A DNA stretch of 64,000 bases, from contig NZ_CP069362.1 in NCBI RefSeq assembly GCF_029910535.1, positions 1,736,001 through 1,800,000 on the forward strand, read 5' to 3'. Positions 42,790 to 51,856 of this stretch are shown in pieces. A program made the translations under genes and the position numbers. Source of the stretch: Marinitoga aeolica. GTDB lineage: Bacteria; Thermotogota; Thermotogae; Petrotogales; Petrotogaceae. Position 1 is the first letter of the stretch. Each line of letters begins with the position of its first letter. A model generated the notes under the pieces. That model saw only the letters and a list, made by a program, of their open reading frames with translations, did no database searches and was not told where the DNA came from.

Positions 42790-45700
42790 ATACACCACTC
42801 CAATACATTGAATAACCTACAGTATGTAGAAGCATGTAATCACCTACAGCCGTTGGTTTCCAATAATAATCAAAAACTCCTTTATTAAATCCATTAGAAA
42901 AAAATGAAATTTTATTTTTATTTATTTGATAAGCACTATACCAGTAATTCCATTTATTATACCAATTATAATAAAATTTATATGAGGGCTTGATTGTATT
43001 CTCGTTATAGTTAATCAAAATCTGTGAAGCACCTATAATTGGATCTTCAAATGTCAAATAAGCTGGTATTTGAGAAATAAATTTTATTCTTGTTTTTAAA
43101 ATATCTGAAATAAATATTTTATGGGCTCCAGTTTTAAATGAAATTTTAAATTTTCCAAAATTCATTAAAGGTAATGAATTCCCTTCAAATTTAACTACAC
43201 CATAATATGTATTTTCACCTAATAATCTTGAAGCACTTATAGGTAATATATACTCTAAAGATTTATTATTTAATCTATACATAGCATTACCGAATAAATA
43301 AATTTCCCCATTTAGTGCATCTATATAATAAATATTTTCATTTACTTCAATAATTTTATTATTCATAATAAGTTGATTGTTTTTTAATATTATTATATTG
43401 CCGTTATATATGGCAAAATCTGTTATGTTTTCATCAATTTTAGAATTGGATATAATTTCAAATAATCCTTTTGACGTGTGAATATATATTTTATTTTTAA
43501 AAGCTCTCAAAGAATATGGATGACCATAATTTGTATTATCAACCTTTAATTCTCCTTTAGATATTTCAAAATATTTATTATATATTTGAAATTTCTCATC
43601 TTTACCTTTATACAACCATATATATTCGTCTTCTCTCTTTTCTACTATATTTGTAGGCAATATGTTTATATTTTCAGGAATATAATTTTTATTTATTGGC
43701 ATAAAAGCATCCACCAAGTATTTATTTTTATCTTGAGTTATAAATATTGGATAGTTTTTATATAGAGTTTTTTCTATTTTTATACCTTCATCAACATTTT
43801 CTTTATTTATAATATCTTTCTTTATAACCTTTAAATTATCAAATTTAAGATCTGAAAAGTCTAACAACGCGATAGTGGCTCTCGCTTTATCTTTTGTAGA
43901 ATACCATTTATTTAATAATAAATATTTTAATACTTTAAGGGATAATTCTTTTTCGCTTTTTTCAGATAATAATTTTAATAACCATGAATTGATTTCAATT
44001 GGACTTATGAAATAATTATTATCATTATATTCTAAATATGCGATGTTATTAATAGTCTTTATTTTTTTCTTTAAATCTTTAAAAGCATTATTATCATAAA
44101 ATGAAAGAAATAATAGATCAAAAGCATTTTCTGGTTTTATATTAATTTCAACACCATATAATTTTAAAACATACCACACGTACCCTTTATATCTTGAATT
44201 TAATATATTTTCTTTTAGATAATTCAACCCATTTTCAATAATATTTTTATCTACATTATCAATATAGTGAAATAATTCTAAAACATATGCTGTTAAATAT
44301 GGATTTGATTTATCATTTGGCCACCATCCCCAACCACCATCATCATTTTGATATTTGTATAATCTAAATATATTATTTTGAATATTTTTGTATCCGTTTA
44401 AAACAGCAGGGAAAATGGAAGATACACTTTGTTCTGTACAATTATATGGATATTTTAGCAATTCATAAATATTATCTTTTATCAATGTATTAACTTCAAA
44501 AACACTACCTTCATTACTCTGAACAATTTCTTTTTCATTTCTTTTTAAAATGTTATTATATACATTAAAGTTGAGCTTTACTATATCTTTTTTAAAGTCA
44601 AATAAAATAGAGTATTTTCCTTTTTCACTTGTTTTGAGTTTTAATTTAATATATTTACTTGAATTATGTGGGATTTCAACAACTCCAGCTTTTGGTGAAA
44701 TATTCAATTCACTATTTACATTATAATTGATTTTTATATTATTTTTAGTATTATTATATAAAATTACTGGAAATTCAAATGAATCTCCTTTAATAGCAAA
44801 TTTTGGTAAAATTGGTCTTATATAAAAATCTTTTGTAGATATATAACTTTTTGTTTTAGTCCCTACACTATTTTTTGAAACACCATTGACTGTTAATCTA
44901 AATTTGGTTATAGAATCAGGATTTTCAAATGTAATCTTTGCATAACCATTTTTTGTTTTTACAGAAGGTAACCACAATGCGGTATCTGGAAAAAACTCTC
45001 TTGTATTGCTTTTTTGAGAATTAACAGCTTTAGTAGATGCTAAAGCATTTTTTGATATAGGTAATGTTGCTCTAATATTATAAAAAAAGTATTTATCTGA
45101 CGTATCTATACTAATTTCAGGATTATATAATTTGGGATATAATATTTTTTCAAAATCAAAATTATCATTTGATAAAGCAAAAATAGCTTCATCTACAGTA
45201 GCAATAGAAAATTCAGCATCTTCATTAGAATGAATTTCTAATTCAACAAAATCTTTAGGTTTATAAGTATCCTTAGATAATTTAATTGAAAATACAAGAT
45301 TTCTGTTTTGATTTAAATCTATTCTCTTTATTTTTTTAATAATTTTATGATTATCTATATAAAAAGCTACAACAAATAAATTATTTTCTAATGTTTGTTT
45401 TGGAATTTTCAATATATTTCCTTCATCATATAAAAGTCTTCCACATAAATAAGCATAACCATTAAAATTTATAAGTTGTATAATATTATTCTTTATTGCA
45501 TATTTAATATCTTTTTCTTCTTGATAATATTTAGAAGTATATGTATATACATAAGTATAAGAATCTTTATATGAGAGCTTTATTTTATAAGAGCCTTCTT
45601 TAGCAAGTACAATTGGAAGAGAAAAGTTCTTTTCAAAAGAATTTATAGAAGACTTAATAATATTGTTCGATTCATCGAAGATTTCTACTTTTATATCACC

Positions 45701-47008
45701 AGAAACTGGATTATTATTAATATCTGTAACGGTACCATAAATAGTAAATTTATTATTTAATTTACTCTGATAATAATAATCATTTGTTTTTATTAAATAC
45801 TTTCCATTATAAACCTTTACTGATAATTCATCTTCCATTTGTCTTTGACTCTCATCAGTAGATACTATCTGTAAAACATAATATCCATTATCCTGCGATT
45901 TAACTTTAATTGGAAGATGGATTTCTCCATTATTATTAGTAAAAGAAACTCCATGATATATCATATTTTGATTATTAGAATTTAAAGGATAAAATCTTAT
46001 ATAATACGCAACCTGTGCGTTTTTTACAGGCTCTTCATTATAGTATTTTAATTTTATTTTAAAATGTATAATATCATTGGAAAAATAATAATCTTTATCC
46101 GCACTTAAAAAAGTTTTGTATTCTGGTTTAATATAGTTCTGAAGATAAAAACCATGGTATTCTTCTTCATTTCCATATGATACGATTAAAGAATAATACC
46201 CTACAGGTAATTCAACATTTAATTTGTAATCTAATGATGCACCACCGAATTCATCAGTGCTTATTTCTCTATCAAATAATTTTAAATCATCAGGTCCTTT
46301 TAATTTTATAGTAACCTTTTCATTTTTGGCTGGTGAATATATATTTTCTTTTTCATTGAAAAGATGGATTTTTACATGTAGATTATCTCCGGGTTTATAA
46401 ATAGGTTTGTCAGTAATAACAACAATTCTATTATCTGTATATATTTTATATTGATTATAAAATTCTTTTACAGCATATGAATCATTTTTCCTCACTATAA
46501 TTTTTTTAAGATTGTATATTCTTACATTAATTTCTGATATATCTTTATATTGTAATGTTTTATTATTTTTATCTATTAAAAATACATCAGCTTTAGATAA
46601 ATTTCCATATTTCAAGTCAACAACTTTCAACTTTAGATTTTTACCATCATAAATAGATATGAAGTCTATCTTTCTTATTATAATAATATTATAATATGTA
46701 GTTTCCTTACCCTTTAATTCAAATAAATATACTCCTTCTTTTTTTATCTTTTCATAATATTTATTATTTTTTATTCTGATATTTTTAGAATACAAAAAGT
46801 ATTTGTTCAGATCTTTAATTCTTGTTTTCTGAACAAATATTTCCATAGGATCTATTATTTTATATACTTTCATTTCTATAATATTTTCGTTATATCCATG
46901 AATCACAGCATTTTCCCCAGGATATAATTGTTTGTTTCCCATATATACATAAGAAAATACATTAGTTAATGAAAAAATAAAAATAGTAAAAACTAGAAGT
47001 TTTTTCAT
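42746..47008 (-). CDS. Bacterial alpha-2-macroglobulin family protein
   Basis: 1420 residues with signal peptide (MKKLLVFTIFIFSLTNVFS). MG domains: TDKPIYKPGDNLHVKIHL (about 195) is the classic MG2-type motif. A Gly-rich bait-like region lies near NALASTKAVNSQKSN (about 655), followed by the A2M core DTALWLPSVKTKNGYAKITFENPDS. The thioester motif is YNCTEQSVSS (about 855; C-x-E-Q), and the helical thioester domain with YQNDDGGWGWW follows. The last ~300 residues are beta-rich. Such proteins trap attacking proteases by covalent thioester coupling. Unlike YfaS there is no lipobox, so it is secreted or periplasmic. It heads the trio with the HExxH and DUF1175 genes; a PAS-GGDEF gene lies 13 bases upstream. 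Confidence 0.9.
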   Translation of the reverse strand: MKKLLVFTIFIFSLTNVFSYVYMGNKQLYPGENAVIHGYNENIIEMKVYKIIDPMEIFVQKTRIKDLNKYFLYSKNIRIKNNKYYEKIKKEGVYLFELKGKETTYYNIIIIRKIDFISIYDGKNLKLKVVDLKYGNLSKADVFLIDKNNKTLQYKDISEINVRIYNLKKIIVRKNDSYAVKEFYNQYKIYTDNRIVVITDKPIYKPGDNLHVKIHLFNEKENIYSPAKNEKVTIKLKGPDDLKLFDREISTDEFGGASLDYKLNVELPVGYYSLIVSYGNEEEYHGFYLQNYIKPEYKTFLSADKDYYFSNDIIHFKIKLKYYNEEPVKNAQVAYYIRFYPLNSNNQNMIYHGVSFTNNNGEIHLPIKVKSQDNGYYVLQIVSTDESQRQMEDELSVKVYNGKYLIKTNDYYYQSKLNNKFTIYGTVTDINNNPVSGDIKVEIFDESNNIIKSSINSFEKNFSLPIVLAKEGSYKIKLSYKDSYTYVYTYTSKYYQEEKDIKYAIKNNIIQLINFNGYAYLCGRLLYDEGNILKIPKQTLENNLFVVAFYIDNHKIIKKIKRIDLNQNRNLVFSIKLSKDTYKPKDFVELEIHSNEDAEFSIATVDEAIFALSNDNFDFEKILYPKLYNPEISIDTSDKYFFYNIRATLPISKNALASTKAVNSQKSNTREFFPDTALWLPSVKTKNGYAKITFENPDSITKFRLTVNGVSKNSVGTKTKSYISTKDFYIRPILPKFAIKGDSFEFPVILYNNTKNNIKINYNVNSELNISPKAGVVEIPHNSSKYIKLKLKTSEKGKYSILFDFKKDIVKLNFNVYNNILKRNEKEIVQSNEGSVFEVNTLIKDNIYELLKYPYNCTEQSVSSIFPAVLNGYKNIQNNIFRLYKYQNDDGGWGWWPNDKSNPYLTAYVLELFHYIDNVDKNIIENGLNYLKENILNSRYKGYVWYVLKLYGVEINIKPENAFDLLFLSFYDNNAFKDLKKKIKTINNIAYLEYNDNNYFISPIEINSWLLKLLSEKSEKELSLKVLKYLLLNKWYSTKDKARATIALLDFSDLKFDNLKVIKKDIINKENVDEGIKIEKTLYKNYPIFITQDKNKYLVDAFMPINKNYIPENINILPTNIVEKREDEYIWLYKGKDEKFQIYNKYFEISKGELKVDNTNYGHPYSLRAFKNKIYIHTSKGLFEIISNSKIDENITDFAIYNGNIIILKNNQLIMNNKIIEVNENIYYIDALNGEIYLFGNAMYRLNNKSLEYILPISASRLLGENTYYGVVKFEGNSLPLMNFGKFKISFKTGAHKIFISDILKTRIKFISQIPAYLTFEDPIIGASQILINYNENTIKPSYKFYYNWYNKWNYWYSAYQINKNKISFFSNGFNKGVFDYYWKPTAVGDYMLLHTVGYSMYWSGVYGSSKIFNIHIYDN

Positions 47009-47020
47009 TATAACTTCTCC

Positions 47021-48772
47021 TCAAAGATTTTTTTTGAAATTACTTTTATATTTATACATTCTTTTATCTGCAATTTCAATTAATTTATCAATATTATCCG
47101 AATCATCAGGATAAATAGCGCAACCATAACTAAATCCTACTTTTATAGTTATTCCATCATATTCAAAAGGTTTTTTAAACTTTTTCTGTATTTTATCAAT
47201 AATAATTTTGATACTGTTTTGGTCTGTATTTGGAAGTGCTAAAACAAATTCATCTCCACCAATCCTACCGAGTAAATCACTTTCTCTTATTGATAATTTA
47301 ATATTATTTGTAAAAAATTTCAAAACTTCATCTCCAACTAAATGTCCATGTGTATCATTAACTTGTTTAAAGTTATTAATATCAAAATATAATATTGATG
47401 TTTTCTGTTTATATCTTTTTGATAGTTTTAAAATTTCTTTTATTTTATACATAAAGGATTTTCTATTATATACTTTTGTTAAATAATCAAATTCAGCTGC
47501 TTGACGCAATTTTTCATCTGCTTCTATTTTCCATAATAAAAAATCTAAATTTGTTTTAATAATCTTCGAAAAATTTAGTTCATAATCTTCAAATTTATAA
47601 TTAAATGTATCTAATGTTATAGCTCCATATAACTTTCATTTAACAGTTAAAGGAATATATAATGTTTCTTTAATTTCATGTATTCTTCCATATTTTTCAA
47701 ATATATTTTTTTCATTTTTCGGATATTTATATTCTTTACTCCAATTCTCAACTAAAAAAGGTTCTAAAACATTTAAATCATTTATTTCATTCTTCAACCT
47801 AACGTCAATAAAATATTTAATTTCATATCCGTTCATAGCCTTATATACATATTTCCCTTGATCATTCAAAAGAACAAATGCTCCTGCTTGAGCATGTGGA
47901 ATTATTTCTATAAGATTATCTATGATAATTTGAAATATATTTACATTATTTTCAATGTTTAATAGTTTATTTGATAATTTAAAAAACTCATTAATAAAAA
48001 TATTTTCGTATTCAATTCTTTCTAAATATTTTTTTTCTCTTGTTATATCAATTCCAGAAGAAATTACATAAATAACTTCATCATTTTCTTTAATATAACT
48101 GTTTTTCCATGATATAATTCTTTTTTCACCATCTTTTGTAATAATTTCGTTTTCATAACTTTCTGCACGTTTAATTCTACCGTCTACCATATCAATAAAT
48201 ACTTTTTTTATGTTTTCTTTAATATCTTCAGGAATAAAATTATCAAACCAATTCATCCCTATAGCTTTTTCTTTAGCAATTTTTAAAGTTTCACAAGCTT
48301 TTTTATTAATATCATAAATATTCCCTTCACTATCTAAAACCACATTTATTGTTTGAGATAGTTCGAAATATTGCTTAAACTTTTCTTTTTCTAATTCAAT
48401 ATTCTCTTCAAGTTTCTTTCTTTCAGTTAAATCATAGTCTATTTCTTGAATTATAAAGTCTCCATTTTTAAGTTGCAGTGGAGACAGATGGGCTTCTACC
48501 CATAATATTTCATTATTTTTAGAAATATATTTTTTTTCGAATATTTCAAATATCTTTCCACTTTCAAGAGCATTTTTTATTTTTTTTATAATTTCCTCAT
48601 CTGTTTCATCAATATGTTTTTCGTACGGAATACCTATCATTTCATCCACAGAATCATAACCTAGTATTTCTGCTGCTTTTTTATTAGCTTTTATTAATTT
48701 TAAATTTTTATCCCAATAAAATATTGCATTTTCTGATTTTTTAAAAATGTTTTTTAAAATTATGTTTTCCAT
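47021..48772 (-). pseudogene. PAS-PAS-GAF-GGDEF diguanylate cyclase interrupted by one in-frame TGA
   Basis: Reading from ATG 48772 (GGGTGAT before it): PAS1 (ENAIFYWDKNLKLIKANKKAAEILGYDS), PAS2 (KFKQYFELSQTINVVLDSEG), a GAF-like segment, then TGA at 47638-47636. The same frame continues without another stop for 43 codons into the GGDEF domain (FDYLTKVYNRKSF, then RESDLLGRIGGDEFVLALP) and ends at 47021. The codons around the stop read YIPLTVK-stop-KLYGAITLD; a GGA glycine changed to TGA would explain it. GGDEF and the RxxD inhibitory site are intact. Either a recent nonsense mutation, an assembly error, or two separate polypeptides (a sensor and, from TTG 47509, a free GGDEF domain). Confidence 0.85.
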
Positions 48773-48844
48773 ATTTATCACCCAAATTTTTTATTTTATA
48801 TTTAAAACATACTATATATATAGATTATATCATAAAAAATAAAA

Positions 48845-48861
48845 ACGAGCACAAAGTGCTC
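48845..48861 (-). terminator. Terminator of deoD
   Basis: CGAGCAC-AAA-GTGCTCG, followed on the minus strand by TTTTTA, 20 bases after the deoD stop codon. Confidence 0.9.
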
Positions 48862-48881
48862 GCCTTTTATTTTGATTTCTA

Positions 48882-49592
48882 TTATGCCATTTCTAAAGCT
48901 ATTTTCATCATATTTGTAAATGATTTCATTCTTTCTTCACTTGTTGTAGCTTTCATAGTTACCAATGAATCAGAGACAGTTAACAAACATGCTGCATTCT
49001 TTCCTGTAACTTGTGCATTAGCAAATAATGCAAATGATTCCATTTCAACTGCTATACAACCATAATTATCTCTTATCTTTTTGTAATCATCAAAATTTTG
49101 CCTATAAAATACATCAGAACTGTGTATTCTACCTTTATGAACAGGAATATTTAATCCTTTTGCAGCTTCTTCTAATTTTTTATTTAATTCTTCAGATGGT
49201 TTTAATATATTATCTTCAATACCTGCCATTACTTTAGCATATGTAGACTCGCTATATGATTCTTCAACCAATATAACATCATATAAATCAATTTCTTCTG
49301 AATAAGCACCACATGAGCCCACTCTTATAATATTTTGAACATCATAAAATTTAAAAAGTTCATATGAGTATATTCCGATACTTGGCATACCCATTCCGCT
49401 ACCCATTACACTAATCTTTTTACCTTTATATGTTCCTGTATAACCAAACATATTTCTTACTTTATTAAATAAAACCGGATTTTCTAAAAAGTTTTCTGCT
49501 ATGAATTTTGCTCTTAATGGATCCCCTGGCATAATAACCGTCTCTGCAATAATTCCTTTTTTATCTACTTCAATATGTGGTGTTGGTATCAT
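48882..49592 (-). CDS. deoD: Purine-nucleoside phosphorylase (DeoD type)
   Basis: 236 residues, the hexameric low-molecular-mass form. Phosphorolysis of purine (deoxy)nucleosides to base and (deoxy)ribose-1-phosphate in the cytoplasm. Motifs: MPGDPLRAKFIAENFLE (phosphate), GSGMGMPSIGIYSYEL, IRVGSCGAY, VEMESFALFANA (ribose, Met-Glu) and LLTVSDSLVT with the catalytic Asp. AAGGGAGGAATTG ribosome site. Monocistronic with its own terminator. Functionally it links with the guanine-regulated purine permease at 62681. Confidence 0.96.
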   Translation of the reverse strand: MIPTPHIEVDKKGIIAETVIMPGDPLRAKFIAENFLENPVLFNKVRNMFGYTGTYKGKKISVMGSGMGMPSIGIYSYELFKFYDVQNIIRVGSCGAYSEEIDLYDVILVEESYSESTYAKVMAGIEDNILKPSEELNKKLEEAAKGLNIPVHKGRIHSSDVFYRQNFDDYKKIRDNYGCIAVEMESFALFANAQVTGKNAACLLTVSDSLVTMKATTSEERMKSFTNMMKIALEMA

Positions 49593-49726
49593 ATCAATTC
49601 CTCCCTTAATAAAATTTATTTTTATTTGAGATTATATTATACACTTTTTTAATTAAGAAGAAAATTCAAAAATAAAAAAATATGATAAAATAGAGGAAAT
49701 AAGATTATATGAAAGAGGTGTTTTGC

Positions 49727-50257
49727 TTGATAAGATTATTTTTTATGTTTTTTAAAATATCAGCATTGGCTCTTGGTGGCGGATATGCGATGATTCCCGT
49801 AATGCTAAAAAATTTAACTGCAGCTAAACTATTGACAGAGGAAGAGTTTAAGGAGATATTATCTATTGCTCAGGCAATGCCGGGTCCAATTGCTTTTAAA
49901 GTATCATGGTTAATAGGAAAAAAAATAAATGGAATAAAGGGTTCGATAATAACTTCTTTAGGTGTATTAATTCCTCCCTTTTTTAGTATAGTTTTAGTAG
50001 CATCAATATTAAAAAAATATGCCGATAATAATTTTGTATTAACCTTTACAAAAGGAGCTTATGCTTCATTGATAGGAATGGTTGCCGGAATTTTATATGA
50101 TTTTCTAAAAACCACCAAAACCAAAATATATGACATATTAATTATCATATTATCGACTACAATAATGTTTATTTATCCAAAATATACAGTATTAATATTT
50201 TTTTCTTCTATAATACTTTTTTACTTCTTAGAAAAAGGATTTGATAAAGATGCTTAA
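49727..50257 (+). CDS. Chromate transporter family protein (short ChrA, subunit 1)
   Basis: 176 residues, about six membrane helices, the half-size CHR domain. Family motifs: FKISALALGGGYAMIPVM near the N-terminus and AQAMPGPIAFKVSWLIG (about residues 50-66). The start is taken as TTG 49727, with GAGGTG seven bases before; an ATG at 49709 would put that site inside the gene. Short CHR proteins come in pairs, and a second follows with overlap. Exports chromate in some species; in most fermenters the real anion is unknown. Confidence 0.87.
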   Translation: MIRLFFMFFKISALALGGGYAMIPVMLKNLTAAKLLTEEEFKEILSIAQAMPGPIAFKVSWLIGKKINGIKGSIITSLGVLIPPFFSIVLVASILKKYADNNFVLTFTKGAYASLIGMVAGILYDFLKTTKTKIYDILIIILSTTIMFIYPKYTVLIFFSSIILFYFLEKGFDKDA

Positions 50258-50768
50258 AATGATATTATTATTTTTTCAAATAGGTTTTATTTCTTTTGGT
50301 GGTGGATGGGCATCATTAGGAATTATAAAACAATTGATATTGGAAAATAATTTATTAACAGAAACAGCTTTACAACAGGCTATTTCTATATCCCAAATGA
50401 CTCCTGGACCTGTTGCAGTAAATCTTGCAACATACATTGGATATTTAAAATATGGTTTGTTGGGAGCAACATTAAACACGATTTTTTTGGTTATTCCTGC
50501 AATAATATATTATTATATAGCAAAATGGCTTTTATCAAAACTCAAATTAAATAGGAAAAATATTATGCAGTCTTTAAAATTAGGAACGATAATTCTTATC
50601 TCAATGACATTTTTATCAGTATTAAAACCTGTTTTACTTGTAAAAGATTTTGGAAGTATTATTATAGCTATATACGCATTAATACTATTTACAAAAACAA
50701 AATTAGATCCTATTTATATAATATTGAGTTCTGCGATAATAGGAATGATACTTTTTTCTATTATATAA
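50250..50768 (+). CDS. Chromate transporter family protein (short ChrA, subunit 2)
   Basis: 172 residues, about six membrane helices. Motifs FQIGFISFGGGWASLG and SQMTPGPVAVNLATYIG mirror those of the partner upstream, in the opposite expected topology. The ATG at 50250 overlaps the last codons and stop of the first subunit (8 bases), showing coupled synthesis. Presumed heterodimer. A terminator hairpin follows, which has been duplicated by the insertion of the MITE-like element. Confidence 0.87.
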   Translation: MLKMILLFFQIGFISFGGGWASLGIIKQLILENNLLTETALQQAISISQMTPGPVAVNLATYIGYLKYGLLGATLNTIFLVIPAIIYYYIAKWLLSKLKLNRKNIMQSLKLGTIILISMTFLSVLKPVLLVKDFGSIIIAIYALILFTKTKLDPIYIILSSAIIGMILFSII

Positions 50769-50772
50769 ATAA

Positions 50773-50791
50773 AAGGGAGTAAAACTCCCTG
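50773..50791 (+). terminator. Terminator hairpin, left copy of a 19-bp target duplication
   Basis: AAGGGAGT-AAA-ACTCCCTG. The same 19 bases occur at 51028-51046 on the other side of the repeat element. The left flank TATATAAATAA and the right flank TTATTTATATA are near-perfect complements, so the two halves once formed one longer bidirectional terminator. Confidence 0.85.
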
Positions 50792-51027
50792 CAGTTTGTA
50801 GACAAACTATATAATTAAATACAAAGTATTTTCAAAAATAATATTCACGCACATATTTTTAATACATAGTATTAAAAATAAATACAAGGCTTTACAAAGA
50901 ATATTTAAAATTTTTTCGAACCAAAATATTTATGTTAAAAGTTTTTTATTTTCGCGAAGCGAAAGTTTGGGAATTTTCAAGTATTCGTTTATATTATTTT
51001 TTTAGAAAATACTTTGTCAACAGTCTG
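50792..51027. repeat. MITE-like element, copy 3 (236 bp, terminal inverted repeats, 19-bp flanking duplication)
   Basis: The ends are CAGTTTGTAGACAAACTA (50792-50809) and the reverse complement of CAGACTGTTGACAAAGTA (51010-51027), matching at 14 of 18 positions. Further inward both ends share ACAAAGTATTTT and A-rich ATAATAT. It has no coding capacity. The element separates the two copies of the terminator hairpin shared by chrA and folD. Related copies are at about 23840-24000 and 37290-37431. Confidence 0.8.
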
Positions 51028-51046
51028 AAGGGAGTAAAACTCCCTG
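51028..51046 (-). terminator. Terminator hairpin, right copy (ends folD transcript)
   Basis: Second copy of AAGGGAGTAAAACTCCCTG, abutting the folD stop codon; it serves the minus-strand transcript. Confidence 0.85.
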
Positions 51047-51847
51047 TTATTTATATAAAATGGTTTTTGTGAGATTTTCGAATAGAATTAGTGAGGTTAT
51101 TTCACCAACTCCACCTGGAACTTCAGTTACATGAGCAATATCTCTCACGGATTTTTCAACATCACCAACAATTTTTCCATTAACAACATTTATACCAACA
51201 TCAATTATTATAGAATTTTCTCTAACCATATCTTTTGTAATAAATTCAGGATGTCCTACAGCAGCAACTATGATGTCTGAATTTAATGTAATTTCTTTTA
51301 TATTTTTAGTATGACTATGACATATAGTCACAGTCGCATTATTTTCCTTACTTGCTAACATCACAGAAACTGGCATTCCAACTATCACACTTCTACCAAT
51401 TACAGCAACTCTCTTTCCATCAATCTCAGTAAAATTATTCAATATTCTCACAACAGAATCTGCTGTACATGGTTTAAATATAGATTTTCCATATATAAGA
51501 TTTCCTAAATTATGGGGAGTTATCCCTTCTACATCTTTTTTAGGATCAATATATATAGATACTTCATGAGAATCAAAAGGCAACGGTTGAGATAAAAAAA
51601 TCCCGTTTACGTTCCTATTATCATTTAACTTTTTTATAGTTTCTATCAACTCTTCTTTTGAATTCGTTTTTATTATTTCATAATTAATATTCAATTTCTT
51701 AGATAAGTTCCTTTGTGAGTTTAAATAAGCAAGTGTGGCTTTGTCTGGTTCTAAAGCCACACTAACTAATTTTAATTTATGTTTTGTTGAAATATTAATA
51801 ATATTATTTCTTATTTTTTCTGCTAGCGAATCTATTGAAATAATCAT
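51047..51847 (-). CDS. folD: Methylenetetrahydrofolate dehydrogenase/methenyl-THF cyclohydrolase
   Basis: 266 residues, slightly shorter than the usual 280-300. Two steps of one-carbon metabolism between methylene- and formyl-tetrahydrofolate, NAD(P)-dependent, cytoplasmic. Motifs: VALEPDKATLAYLNSQ (the usual Y-x-x-x-K catalytic stretch is degenerate here, with Tyr but no clear Lys), GIFLSQPLPF, KDVEGITPHNLG, PCTADSVVRIL, GRSVIVGMPVSVML, and the C-terminal VPGGVGEITSL (for VPGGVGPMT). The altered Lys motif is worth noting because that Lys is needed for cyclohydrolase activity. It starts nine bases after fhs. Confidence 0.9.
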   Translation of the reverse strand: MIISIDSLAEKIRNNIINISTKHKLKLVSVALEPDKATLAYLNSQRNLSKKLNINYEIIKTNSKEELIETIKKLNDNRNVNGIFLSQPLPFDSHEVSIYIDPKKDVEGITPHNLGNLIYGKSIFKPCTADSVVRILNNFTEIDGKRVAVIGRSVIVGMPVSVMLASKENNATVTICHSHTKNIKEITLNSDIIVAAVGHPEFITKDMVRENSIIIDVGINVVNGKIVGDVEKSVRDIAHVTEVPGGVGEITSLILFENLTKTILYK

Positions 51848-51856
51848 AATATCACC

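Noticed and set aside
47021-47509. Free-standing GGDEF protein as a normal gene
   Set aside because: No ribosome site before TTG 47509 and the upstream 43 codons are open and protein-like, so it is better read as the distal half of the interrupted gene.
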